Assembly: GCA_964399535.1 (NCBI GenBank)
Contig: CAYNRE010000028.1
Location: forward strand, 124,001-188,000
Direction: 5' to 3'
Origin: CAYNRE01 sp964399535
GTDB taxonomy: Bacteria; Planctomycetota; Planctomycetia; Pirellulales; CAYNRE01
Length of the DNA stretch: 64,000 bases
In this document: positions 53,354-61,672 of the stretch, piece after piece
Position numbering within the stretch: position 1 is the stretch's first letter
Layout of the letters: every line of letters begins with the position of its first letter
Translations under genes and position numbers: made by a program
The notes under the pieces: model-generated
The model's database searches: none
The model's input: only the letters and a program-made list of their open reading frames with translations
What the model was told of the DNA's origin: nothing

Positions 53354-54223
53354 ATGACCGTGTCCGCCACATGCCCTTCCACGGTGCCACGTTTGTTTCC
53401 CTACGAGCGGTGGTCGCAACGCCTGCCCGAGTTGTGCGCGCAGTACCGTTCGGCAAGCCCCTTCCCGCACATTTATCTGAACGATTTTCTCGAGCCCGAC
53501 CTGGCCGACCAGCTCGAGCGCGAGTTCCCGGCGCCCAGCGACCTGACCTGGATCCAGTACAAGCACTTCAATGAGAACAAACTGGGCAAGTCGCGGCGGG
53601 ACGAATTCCCCCCCACCATTCGCCGCGTGATCGACGAGTTAAACTCGCCCGAATTCGTCGCCTGGCTCTCGCAACTCACCGGCATCGCCAACCTGGTCGC
53701 CGACCCGCGGTTGGAAGGGGGCGGAATGCACCAGACCGAGCGCGGGGGGTTCCTCAACATCCATACCGATTTCACGGCCCATCACCACAACCCCCAGTGG
53801 CGGCGCCGCTGCAATCTCATTGTTTACCTGAACCGCGACTGGCAGCCCGAGTGGGGCGGCGACCTGGAACTTTGGGACCGCGCCGTGCAGCGCTGCGTGG
53901 CCCGAATGGCCCCGCTAGGCAATCACGCGGTGGTCTTCAACACCACCGATGTATCGTTTCATGGCTACCCCGACGCGATTCGCTGCCCGGTCCACGCAAC
54001 CCGCAAGAGCCTGGCCCTGTACTACTACACCGTGGGCGATTCCGACCACATTCGGCCCCAGGGCACGCGCTATCGCGGCCGACCTCAAGACGGGATGAAG
54101 CGAGCCCTGATCTGGCTCGACACCCAGGCCATTCGGGGTTACACAACGGTAAAAAAACGGCTGGGATTCAGCGACGAGCGAATCAGCCAACTGCTGGGGT
54201 GGTTCCACCGCCGCAGCCGGTAA
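53354..54223 (+). CDS. 2-oxoglutarate/Fe(II)-dependent oxygenase (prolyl-hydroxylase-like)
   Basis: A 289-residue cytoplasmic enzyme of the double-stranded beta-helix oxygenase superfamily. The iron ligands are His137 and Asp139 (LNIHTDFTAH) and His203 (VSFHGYP), and Arg217 (THATRKSLALYYY-type context, here ATRKSLALYYY) is placed to bind 2-oxoglutarate. The sequence around CNLIVYLNRDWQPEWGGDLELW is typical of the prolyl 4-hydroxylase alpha-like/Tpa1 group; related genes are frequent in exopolysaccharide loci, where the substrate is unknown. GGAG lies six bases before ATG 53354. It follows the large TPR gene and may hydroxylate a protein or a nucleotide sugar precursor; the sequence does not say which. 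Confidence 0.9.
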   Translation: MTVSATCPSTVPRLFPYERWSQRLPELCAQYRSASPFPHIYLNDFLEPDLADQLEREFPAPSDLTWIQYKHFNENKLGKSRRDEFPPTIRRVIDELNSPEFVAWLSQLTGIANLVADPRLEGGGMHQTERGGFLNIHTDFTAHHHNPQWRRRCNLIVYLNRDWQPEWGGDLELWDRAVQRCVARMAPLGNHAVVFNTTDVSFHGYPDAIRCPVHATRKSLALYYYTVGDSDHIRPQGTRYRGRPQDGMKRALIWLDTQAIRGYTTVKKRLGFSDERISQLLGWFHRRSR

Positions 54224-54320
54224 CCGCGCCGCCTGGCAGATTCCGGGCAGCAAGCTTGCAATCCGACGCGGGCACGGGCGAGCCGCCTGGTTCCGGCGGC
54301 TGGCTGGCCACCAGTGCGCT

Positions 54321-55217
54321 TTAGCCGTGGCGCCGCACCCAGGGGCGTACCTCGGCCGCCACCCGGACCGGATCCTCCATCAGTAGGAAGTGGCCCAAGT
54401 CGGCCAATTCCACGTAGCGGTGGCTGGGAAACATCCGGGCAAGCTCGCGCCCCAGGGCCTGGTTGGCAATCGGGTCGCCATCGGCCCACACGAACTGAAC
54501 CGGCCCCTGGGCCGCGCCGAGCGCCCCCAGCCAGCGGTCGCGCGCGATGTAGCGCTCGCGCATATAGCCCGCCAGAGCCGGTAGCCGCATGTGCCCCTCT
54601 TGGTGGCAGAGTAGCTCGACCATGGTTTGCTGCATGGCCGGGTCGATCCGCTCGGGGTGCCGCATGATGGCCAACAACCCCGGCACGTACACTTGCGGAG
54701 CGGTTTGGCAAAGCTCGATCGCCTGAGGCAACGTGGCGTTGCTGGCCAGCAATTCTTGAAACGGAGTGATCGCCGCCAACCACTGCAGCATGCTGCCGTT
54801 GAGCAGTGTGGAACTGACGATCCGGGCCGCCAGGCGGCCCTCCTGTTGCCGGGCCAGAAGCTCGCAATGCACGCTGGTGCCCATGTCGTGGCTCACCAGG
54901 TGCAGCTCGCTCAGCCCCAACGCTTGCCAAAGCCCTTCGATCGTGTCGGCCTGCTGGAAAAGGGAATAGCTGTAGGCCACCGGCTTGTCGGAGAGCCCGT
55001 AGCCCGGCAAATCGGGCGCCAGGCAGCGAAACTCGTCGGCAAGCAGCGCGATTATCTCTCGCCAGTCGAAAGCCGACGTTGGAAACCCATGCAAGAAACA
55101 AATCGCGCGGCCCGATCCTCGGTCGACGCAAAAAACCTGGCGACCATCGATCGAGTAGTGGCGGCCCTCGGCCAACCACGCGCGGGTCGTCTCGCTCCAG
55201 TCAGGGGGCGCTTGCAT
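54321..55217 (-). CDS. Alpha/beta hydrolase with Asp nucleophile (epoxide hydrolase/haloalkane dehalogenase type)
   Basis: A 298-residue cytoplasmic hydrolase. The oxyanion region is LHGFPTSAFDW (42-52), the nucleophile elbow SHDMGTS places Asp111 rather than Ser at the active site, the acid is probably Asp246 or Asp248 (VWADGDPIAN) and the catalytic His is His276 (LADLGHFLLMEDP). An Asp nucleophile points to epoxide hydrolase or dehalogenase chemistry rather than ester hydrolysis, but the physiological substrate is unknown. ATG 55217 overlaps the end of the upstream mobA gene by 17 bases, so it is the third gene of a coupled unit. Confidence 0.88.
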   Translation of the reverse strand: MQAPPDWSETTRAWLAEGRHYSIDGRQVFCVDRGSGRAICFLHGFPTSAFDWREIIALLADEFRCLAPDLPGYGLSDKPVAYSYSLFQQADTIEGLWQALGLSELHLVSHDMGTSVHCELLARQQEGRLAARIVSSTLLNGSMLQWLAAITPFQELLASNATLPQAIELCQTAPQVYVPGLLAIMRHPERIDPAMQQTMVELLCHQEGHMRLPALAGYMRERYIARDRWLGALGAAQGPVQFVWADGDPIANQALGRELARMFPSHRYVELADLGHFLLMEDPVRVAAEVRPWVRRHG

Positions 55218-55890
55218 GGCTGCTCGGGGGCCAATCTTTCGCTGGTGCGTATCCGGCCGCGCGAAGCGCTTGCTCGTAGTCGGCCGGGGAATTCACGTTT
55301 TGACAAGCCGCGGCTAGCTGCTCGGCAGAATAGCCGGGCAAATGCTCGAGCGAAAGCACCGGGGCCAGTTGGGCCAGGTCGAGCAGGCGGCGCCCCCCTT
55401 CGTCGAGCAGCCGCTGGAGCGGGCCGAGTAGTTCCAGACCCACCACGGCGGGGAGCGGGCGGAGCCGGCCCTGCTGGACCAGCCAGGCCAGCCGTGCCCC
55501 GCCGGCCTGAGCCAAAAATGTTTCCAAGAGCGGCGCTGTGAGCAGCGGTTGATCGCAGCCGACAACCAGGGCCCGCGAGGCGGCGCCCTTCAAAGCGCGA
55601 AGCCCCGCCGCCAACCCCTCCAGGGGACCGCGCTCGGGCCAGCGGTCGCGCGCCACTTGCGTGGCCGCGGACAGCGGCGGCAGCGACTGCCCCTGGGCAG
55701 CCACGACTACGACCGGCTCGGCCACGCCTCCGACCAGGGCGATCATTCGCTCGAGCATCGTGTGGGGGCCAAAGGGCAGGTCTGGCTTCGAGGTACCCAT
55801 CCGCCGGCTCAGCCCGCCTCCCAACACAATCCCCCCCGTCGGCTCGGGCGATAGACCGGTGCCGCTTTCGTGCGCCGCGGCAGCGGTCAT
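55201..55890 (-). CDS. mobA: Molybdenum cofactor guanylyltransferase
   Basis: A 229-residue nucleotidyltransferase expected to attach GMP to molybdopterin to form the guanine dinucleotide cofactor. The nucleotide-binding loop GGIVLGGGLSRRMGTSKPDL (19-38) fits LAGGxSxRMGxxK with Gly for Ala; GCDQPLLTAPLL corresponds to the metal-binding CDxP region and NVNSPADYEQA to the C-terminal NxNTPxD motif. ATG 55890 overlaps the TGA of the upstream repair gene (ATGA), and its own end overlaps the hydrolase gene by 17 bases. No other molybdopterin gene is in the window. Confidence 0.88.
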   Translation of the reverse strand: MTAAAAHESGTGLSPEPTGGIVLGGGLSRRMGTSKPDLPFGPHTMLERMIALVGGVAEPVVVVAAQGQSLPPLSAATQVARDRWPERGPLEGLAAGLRALKGAASRALVVGCDQPLLTAPLLETFLAQAGGARLAWLVQQGRLRPLPAVVGLELLGPLQRLLDEGGRRLLDLAQLAPVLSLEHLPGYSAEQLAAACQNVNSPADYEQALRAAGYAPAKDWPPSSHASAP

Positions 55891-56942
55891 GATTTCACCA
55901 TGGCCGGAGCGGCGGCTCGTTTCCCGCGCCGCATCGCATTGCCGCCCCGCGCCGCGTGGGCCGACGATCGACTGAGCCGATCGGCCCAATAAATCGGTTC
56001 CGGCAAGCGGTGCGAGCCCCAGCACGCCTGGACCAGCCCGATCGCCAGGGCCAGATCGACCCGGTGCCCCGGCGAGACATAGCAGGGCCGCGAGAAGCCG
56101 GGGCGCGAGAGCCTGGCGCCGAGCAATTCGTTGTCAAACTCGATTGGCTGAACCGCCGCTTTGGCTCCAGCCACCAACCGACCGCAGAGCAAGTGCTTGG
56201 TTAGGCCAACCGTGGGCCAATCGCAAAGCACACCCAAGTGGGCGGCCAGCCCGAACCGCCGGGGATGAAGCACGCCGCTGCCGTCGACCAACAGCACCTC
56301 GGCCAGGCAACCATGCTTTCGGGCCCGGTCGACCAGCGCGGTGAGGAGGGGCAATTCGCGAAACGACAGGAACCCCGGGATGTAGGGAAAGCCCGCCCGT
56401 TGTTCGAGGGTGACTTGCCAGGCGACCCGACCGCGCTTCCGTTCGTAAAGCACATAGGCCCCCACGGCGCGGTCGCGGGCGTACGACACATCGAGCCCGC
56501 CCACCAGGGCCGGCGCGCGTCCGAACGATTCGATCCGCACTTGTTCGGCGAGGGTTTCCTGCGCCGCGCGGAGAGGGGCCAAGGGTTGGCTGCCTCGAAA
56601 CGAGCTCCATACGGGCGGAGGGCCAACCAGGGTCCAGCGGGTTTCCGAGACGCGCCCCAGGCGGCGCAGCGTGTGTCCTTCCTCGGCCAGCAGCCGCGCC
56701 TTGGTTTGCGGCGGCCCATGGGCGAAACTGCCCAGCTCGCCGTTGTGACGCACCACGCGGTGGCAGCAGGTTCCCGGGCAGTCTGTATGCTGGGCCAGCT
56801 GTTGCCCTACCCAGCGGGCCGCGGCAGGGCTGCCCAGCGCCTCGGCCAGGGCGCCGTAGGTGGTAATGTGCCCGCGGGGCAACTGCCCGACGCGGTTCCA
56901 CAAAGTGCGCCGCAATTCGGCCGCCGAAGGTGCACGCATCAT
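55887..56942 (-). CDS. Fusion of O6-alkylguanine-DNA alkyltransferase domain and endonuclease V
   Basis: A 351-residue two-domain DNA-repair protein. Residues 1-105 match the C-terminal active-site domain of Ogt/AGT proteins: GHITTYGALAEALGSPAAAR, the acceptor Cys60 in TCCHRVV (usually PCHRV, so Pro is replaced by Cys) and LLAEEG. Residues about 120-330 are endonuclease V, which nicks near deaminated bases: Asp151 in GGLDVSYA, PYIPGFLSFRE (Tyr187/Glu196 region), Asp220 in LLVDGSGVLHPRRFGLAAHL, and GLTKHLLCG, then SPGHRVDLALA. All expected acidic metal ligands are present. The N-terminal AGT subdomain is missing, as in alkyltransferase-like proteins. A comparable fusion is known from the archaeon Ferroplasma. 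ATG 56942 or 56939 starts the gene. It opens a three-gene coupled unit with mobA. Confidence 0.92.
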   Translation of the reverse strand: MMRAPSAAELRRTLWNRVGQLPRGHITTYGALAEALGSPAAARWVGQQLAQHTDCPGTCCHRVVRHNGELGSFAHGPPQTKARLLAEEGHTLRRLGRVSETRWTLVGPPPVWSSFRGSQPLAPLRAAQETLAEQVRIESFGRAPALVGGLDVSYARDRAVGAYVLYERKRGRVAWQVTLEQRAGFPYIPGFLSFRELPLLTALVDRARKHGCLAEVLLVDGSGVLHPRRFGLAAHLGVLCDWPTVGLTKHLLCGRLVAGAKAAVQPIEFDNELLGARLSRPGFSRPCYVSPGHRVDLALAIGLVQACWGSHRLPEPIYWADRLSRSSAHAARGGNAMRRGKRAAAPAMVKS

Positions 56943-57002
56943 GAGCCCGGGTTCCCGGCCACGGGTCGCGCCAGGGCGCCCTGGCGCGCCGAGGTTGCAC
57001 GC

Positions 57003-57617
57003 CTAGTCGTCGGTGAGCGGCTTGTCGGTCCGGTGGCGTGCCAGGGCGCTGGTATACCGCTCGCAAATCTCACGAGTCGCTTCGCTGTCGGGTAAGCGGG
57101 TGGTGTCGATGCCGAATACCGCTTTGGCAAAGCGGCCGAAACGGAGCGACGCCTCTTCCACGTTCGCCGCGCCGGGGGCGTAAATCACCGCCGGGTTCCC
57201 CAGCGCAACATGGCCCAGCGGCACGCGGGTGCCAGCCGCTACGTGGCTGGCCAGGTGCACTACCGCGTGTACGTCGACGATCGATCCTTCGTCGACCACG
57301 GCGCCATTGAGAATCGAAGCCCCCGTGGCGATGAACGAACAGCGTCCGATCGTGGCCCCGCTGACATGGCAATTCGGAGCCACGAGCACATGGTCGCCCA
57401 GTGTGCATTTATGAATTCCCGCTCCACGAATCACGGTGTGTTCCATGATCACGCACCGCCCCCCGATCCGCACCGGCGCCCCTTCCGAAGTGATGATCGC
57501 CCCGGCCAAAACCACGGTGTGCGGGCCAATCCGAACATCGCCCGAGATAATCGCGGCCGGAGAAATCGTCGCCGTTTCGTCGATCGCCGGGCGAGCCCCG
57601 GCATGCTCCATCAGCAT
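57003..57617 (-). CDS. Left-handed beta-helix protein (gamma carbonic anhydrase/CaiE-PaaY-like)
   Basis: A 204-residue protein made largely of hexapeptide repeats (ATISPAAIISGDVRIGPHTV, GDHVLVAPNCHVSGATIGRC), forming a left-handed beta helix, followed by a C-terminal helix (FGRFAKAVFGIDT). Relatives include gamma carbonic anhydrases and CaiE/PaaY; histidines at IHKCTLGDHV and CHVSG and VHAVVHLA are in places that could bind zinc, but the catalytic set cannot be confirmed by eye. The start is ATG 57617: AAGGAA lies six bases upstream, and the 38 residues before it in the open frame are not protein-like. It lies upstream of the repair-fusion gene by 60 bases on the same strand and may be in its operon. 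Confidence 0.82.
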   Translation of the reverse strand: MLMEHAGARPAIDETATISPAAIISGDVRIGPHTVVLAGAIITSEGAPVRIGGRCVIMEHTVIRGAGIHKCTLGDHVLVAPNCHVSGATIGRCSFIATGASILNGAVVDEGSIVDVHAVVHLASHVAAGTRVPLGHVALGNPAVIYAPGAANVEEASLRFGRFAKAVFGIDTTRLPDSEATREICERYTSALARHRTDKPLTDD

Positions 57618-58078
57618 TCGTATTTCCTTGTTTGCCTGGCAATTCGTGCCCGCGGCGCGGCTGGCCGCCCCAGCGCCGACCGCTGTGCCGCGGGGCGCCA
57701 CTTTAGCAGCCCGGCGAACGCCTTCAACCAATGGGGCAGCTTACCAGCAGCGGTGCCAACACCGACGTGTTACGCTGGCTCGCGCTGGCGCCGCCGGGCT
57801 GCGAGTTCGCCGCCGCCTGAAAAACGCCTCGCTCGCGGCTACCCTCAACGGGCGTCCCGCGGCCGCCTGTAAGTGTAACAGCCCGGGCGGACTCGCTCAG
57901 CCACCGGCTTCGGTCCGTGGCCAATTCGGGCTGGATCGGGCCCCGCGTTTTGCGGCGACAGCTCTTGGTCCCAGAGCGAAAATCGGAGGCCCACTTGCCC
58001 GCACGACGGTGCCACGCTACCCGCGAGCGGGGGGAGCAAGCACCGATCTTCGGGTGGCCGAGTCCGCTTCACGGCGAT
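57618..58078. other. Intergenic region
   Basis: About 460 bases between two minus-strand genes. Short open frames are arginine/proline-rich and unsupported. I see no terminator or clear promoter. Confidence 0.45.
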
Positions 58079-59257
58079 TCAGGGGGTTTCCTGCCGCTCG
58101 TCGGCCAACTGCTGCCGCCGGTACGCCGCGCGCAGGGCCCGCACCAGGGGTTCGTCGACCATGCCGCGCGGGTGCCCCAGGTCATCGGCGGGTGTGGGCA
58201 GGTTCTGGTCGGCACGAAACCGGTCGACCGCGTCGGCGGTCGCTCGGTCGTACTGAAACTGCCGAGGGGGAGCCTCGTCGTCCGAGCAGTAACCCAAAGC
58301 CGTCAGCATTCGCTGCAATTCGGCCACATCGGCACCCTCGATCCAGTGGAACTGGCGAAAGCCCAATTGCTGCTGGGTTAGCCTGTAAAGCCGTACCAGT
58401 TCCGTGACGGGCTCTTCGTGTTCGGCCACTTGCAGGTCGACCACCAGGTGGTCGCCGCGCCAGCCAGCCTGGGTGGCGTCGGCCACGACCAGGGCGGCCG
58501 ACTGCTTGCGACCCGTGCGGCGGTCGCCGCCGGCTCGCTGCCCGGCAAACAGCGCCGCCAGCAACCGTTCGGCCAGCGGCTCGCCCGGCAGCGTGGGTTG
58601 ATCGAGCACGGCCGCCATGGCTTCGATGACCCCCGGACCGGTGAGCAAATTGCCCTGCACCGCATAGCCGGGCCCTTGGCGCGAGGCCGCGGCGGCTGAA
58701 ACCTCGGCGCCCGTAAAGCAGGCCGTGCGGCCCTGCCAATCGACGATGCCCAGTTGCCGCCGCGAGGCCAACGGGTCCCCCTCGATGAGCCGACGGATCG
58801 TATCCTCGGGCGACTGGCCGGCGGCCAACAGTTCGAGTCCGCGGGGTCCGTACGCGGTTTCCACCAGGGCCTGGGTCGCTACCGCGCCCACGCCAGCGCG
58901 AACGAACGGCACCAACCGACCGACTTGCAGCACCCGGCTGGTCACCGCCACGCCGCACTGCAGGGCTTGAGCATCGAAGGCCACGATCGAAAGCGTGTCG
59001 CAGGCGATGTTTCTCGCGCTCTCCTCTTGGCGCTGGCCCTGGCTCGCGGAAACCAATTGCGGCCAGGGGGGCGCCGGCTGTGCATTGGCCGTGGCACGGC
59101 TGCCGCGGTGCGGCGCGATCGCTTGTTCGGTCGGCTGCGATGCGGCTCGCGGCAGCTCCGAGCGGGCGGTCTGGCGAGCGATCGCCCCAACCAGGCTGGC
59201 CGCAACCAAGCCAAGGGCCGCGATCCAAACTCGGCCGCGGTGCAGCGCTTGATTCAT
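58079..59257 (-). CDS. DUF1028 protein with putative peptidoglycan-binding C-terminal domain
   Basis: A 392-residue envelope protein. It begins with an N-terminal membrane anchor or signal (VWIAALGLVAASLVGAIA), then about 55 low-complexity residues. A DUF1028 domain (about residues 85-300) is recognised by CDTLSIVAFDAQALQCGVAV, VLQVGRLVPFVRAGVGAVAT, YGPRGLELLAAGQ and GYAVQGNLLTGPGVIEAM. The end (about 310-385) resembles the putative peptidoglycan-binding domain often joined to DUF1028. DUF1028 is an Ntn-hydrolase-like family without an established substrate; a cell-wall hydrolase role is an inference from the second domain. It starts at ATG 59257 and is divergent from a Gfo/Idh/MocA gene. Confidence 0.87.
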   Translation of the reverse strand: MNQALHRGRVWIAALGLVAASLVGAIARQTARSELPRAASQPTEQAIAPHRGSRATANAQPAPPWPQLVSASQGQRQEESARNIACDTLSIVAFDAQALQCGVAVTSRVLQVGRLVPFVRAGVGAVATQALVETAYGPRGLELLAAGQSPEDTIRRLIEGDPLASRRQLGIVDWQGRTACFTGAEVSAAAASRQGPGYAVQGNLLTGPGVIEAMAAVLDQPTLPGEPLAERLLAALFAGQRAGGDRRTGRKQSAALVVADATQAGWRGDHLVVDLQVAEHEEPVTELVRLYRLTQQQLGFRQFHWIEGADVAELQRMLTALGYCSDDEAPPRQFQYDRATADAVDRFRADQNLPTPADDLGHPRGMVDEPLVRALRAAYRRQQLADERQETP

Positions 59258-59413
59258 GGCGACCAATCCCCCGCTCGGGGCCGGCGGCGGCGATTGCTTG
59301 CATTCCCCCGGCGGGCCGCGCAGAATCAGGGCCGCTTTGAGCCGGGGGGCCGACGGCGGTGTGCCGTAGTCTACCGCGCAGGCTCGGCGGCCAGGCACGG
59401 GAGTAGCTCGAAC

Positions 59414-60709
59414 ATGACCAAGCGTTTGCGGGCCACGCGCCGACGGTTTCTCCAGGCCGGTGCGGCGGGGGCCGCGGCCACGTGTGCCGCTCCGACGATT
59501 GTTTCGCCCCGCGTTTTCGGGCAGCCCGGAAAACCAGCCCCCAGCGACCAGGTGGTGGTCGGCTCGATTGGCGTGGGCGATTTGGGTCGCCGCCACCATC
59601 TGGAAGGCCGGCTGCTGACCAACCCCCGAATTCGCGTGGCGGCCGTGTGCGACGTCGACCGCAGCCACCGCGACGAAGCGGCCCAAATCTGCTTCCGCAA
59701 GACGGGCGAAACGGTCGGCGTTTATAAAGATTTTCGCGACCTCTGCGACCGGAGCGACATCGACGCGGTGTTGATCGCCGTGCCCGACCATTGGCATGCC
59801 CTGGCGGCCATTTACGCGATGGAGTCGGGAAAGGACGTGTATTGCGAGAAACCGCTTTCGCTGACGATTGCCGAGGGGCGGGCCATGGTCGACGCCGCCC
59901 GGCGCTATGGCACCGTGTTTCAGACCGGCAGCCAGCAGCGCTCCGATCGGCGGTTTCGCCACGCCTGTGAGCTGGTCCGCAATCAGAAAATTGGCCAGCT
60001 CAAGCGTATCGACACCTACATCGGCGGGATCGATGCCGGCGGCTGGCAGCCGGTGACTACTCCCCCTTCGCAGCTCGACTGGAATTTCTGGCTGGGCCCC
60101 GCCCCTTGGGCCGAGTACTCGCCCAACCGCTGCCATTATCAGTTCCGCTGGTTCACCGATTACTCGGGGGGCAAGCTCACCGACTGGGGCGCCCACCACA
60201 ACGATATTGCCCAGTGGGGGCATGGCACCGACGACACGGGCCCCGTAAAGGTGCGCGGCACCGCCACCTTCTCCGATACCGGCCCGCACGACGTACCGCT
60301 GGAGTTCGACGTCGAGTACCACTACGCCGACGGGGTGGAACTGCACTGCCATTCGCAGGGCGAAAACGGCGTGAAGTTCACCGGAACCGACGGCTGGGTC
60401 TTCGTCAGCCGAGGCACGATCGAGGCCTCGGACCCAGCCTTGCTCAAGCTGAAATTCGGCTCGGGCGACGTGCGGCTGTACGACAGCGCCGACCACCACA
60501 ACAACTGGCTCGACTGCATCGCCAGCCGCGAGCGGCCCATTTGCGACGTGGAGATCGGCCACCGTTCGTGCACGATCTGTCACCTCGGCAACATTGCCGT
60601 GCGGCTGGGGCGCGAGCTCCAGTGGGATCCGGCCGCCGAGAAGTTTGTGGGCGACGAACAGGCCAACCTGATGGTCTCCAAGCCGATGCGATCTCCCTGG
60701 CACATTTAA
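59414..60709 (+). CDS. Tat-exported Gfo/Idh/MocA-family oxidoreductase
   Basis: A 431-residue NAD(P)-dependent sugar dehydrogenase-like enzyme of a type abundant in planctomycetes. The N terminus has a twin-arginine motif (RRRFLQAGAAGAAAT), so the folded enzyme is probably exported. The nucleotide fold shows VGSIGVGDLGRRHH and VAAVCDVDR, followed by IAVPDHWHALAA and the catalytic-region YCEKPLS with Lys. The C-terminal part has HYQFRWFTDYSGGKLTDWGA, HHNDIAQWGHG and HHNNWLDCI, typical of the planctomycete group. The substrate is unknown, likely a sugar derivative. It starts at ATG 59414 and precedes a HEAT-repeat gene by 155 bases. Confidence 0.93.
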   Translation: MTKRLRATRRRFLQAGAAGAAATCAAPTIVSPRVFGQPGKPAPSDQVVVGSIGVGDLGRRHHLEGRLLTNPRIRVAAVCDVDRSHRDEAAQICFRKTGETVGVYKDFRDLCDRSDIDAVLIAVPDHWHALAAIYAMESGKDVYCEKPLSLTIAEGRAMVDAARRYGTVFQTGSQQRSDRRFRHACELVRNQKIGQLKRIDTYIGGIDAGGWQPVTTPPSQLDWNFWLGPAPWAEYSPNRCHYQFRWFTDYSGGKLTDWGAHHNDIAQWGHGTDDTGPVKVRGTATFSDTGPHDVPLEFDVEYHYADGVELHCHSQGENGVKFTGTDGWVFVSRGTIEASDPALLKLKFGSGDVRLYDSADHHNNWLDCIASRERPICDVEIGHRSCTICHLGNIAVRLGRELQWDPAAEKFVGDEQANLMVSKPMRSPWHI

Positions 60710-60864
60710 CCCCACAACCGGCGGTCGCTGTCCCGGCCGGTTCGTGTGCCGGCCGGACCATCGGGGAAGCCCCCTGCGAACCGTACCAGGCACTCCAACC
60801 ACGGCCCGCCAGCACAACGACCGTGTCGAGTTTCACGCGGTCCTGATTGCAAGGAATTACCGCC

Positions 60865-61632
60865 ATGGCCTCCCTCGACGAACTACTCACGCAACTGGGC
60901 TCCGACGATCAGTCCACCGCCTTCGCGGCCAAGCGCCAATTGGGCGTTTTGGCCACCACGGCGGGCGCCCCGGGCCAGGAGGCTCAGCGGGCCGAGCTGG
61001 CCCAAAAACTGGCCCAAGCCCTGACCACGCCGCGGAAAGTGAAGCAAGCCGACGGCACCGAAGCCGATCAAGCCCTGCCGCTTTCGGCTCGCCGCAAACT
61101 CCTCCGCGTGCTGGCGCTGGTGGCCGGCGAATCCGAGGTTTCGGCCATCGCTTCGTGCCTGGGCGAGTTCGAGCTCCGGGAAGAAGCCCGTTGGACGCTC
61201 GACCGAATGGTCGCCCCCGGGGCGACGGCAGCCCTGGTCGAGGCGGCTCGCGGCGGCATCGGCCCGGAATTCCGCGTGGGGGCGATCAACGCCCTGGGGC
61301 GTCGCGAGGCCGAAGCGGGTCTCGAGGCGCTGAAGCGGGCCACGGTCGACGAAGATGTCGAAGTGCGCAACGCCGCGGCCGAGGCACTGGCCCGTTTCAC
61401 CGACGGAACCAGCGACGCCCTGCTGGCGGCGGTGCTCAAGTTTGGGTCGCCCACCCCTCGCACGCGTACCCGAGTGGTTCGTGCCCGGGTGCGGCTGGCC
61501 GAGCGGCTGGCCAAGGCCGGCCAGAGAGAGGCGGCCCAAGTGGTGTACCAGGCCGTGATCGACCAGGCCGACGGCGAGGCCGACGCTCCGCAGGTGGCCG
61601 CCGCCAAGCGCGGCTTGGAAGCGCTGGCGTAG
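60865..61632 (+). CDS. HEAT-repeat-like protein
   Basis: A 255-residue all-helical cytoplasmic protein. HEAT-like units are seen as SEVSAIASCLGEFELREEAR, WTLDRMVAPGATAALVEAAR and LEALKRATVDEDVEVRNAAA, in the position of armadillo/HEAT repeats that bind other proteins. The final ~70 residues form helices like a small TPR. Nothing indicates an enzymatic role. ATG 60865 is preceded at nine bases by AAGGAA. It follows a Gfo/Idh/MocA gene, and proteins of this kind often sit beside such genes in planctomycetes, suggesting accessory or regulatory partnership; this is inference. Confidence 0.82.
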   Translation: MASLDELLTQLGSDDQSTAFAAKRQLGVLATTAGAPGQEAQRAELAQKLAQALTTPRKVKQADGTEADQALPLSARRKLLRVLALVAGESEVSAIASCLGEFELREEARWTLDRMVAPGATAALVEAARGGIGPEFRVGAINALGRREAEAGLEALKRATVDEDVEVRNAAAEALARFTDGTSDALLAAVLKFGSPTPRTRTRVVRARVRLAERLAKAGQREAAQVVYQAVIDQADGEADAPQVAAAKRGLEALA

Positions 61633-61672
61633 CCCGTGTGCGTATTGCCGATCTGCGCCAGCTCACCGCGCT

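Noticed and set aside
59258..60817. Long N-terminal extension of the DUF1028 protein
   Set aside because: It is antisense to the Gfo/Idh/MocA gene; the DUF1028 protein has a good signal sequence from ATG 59257.
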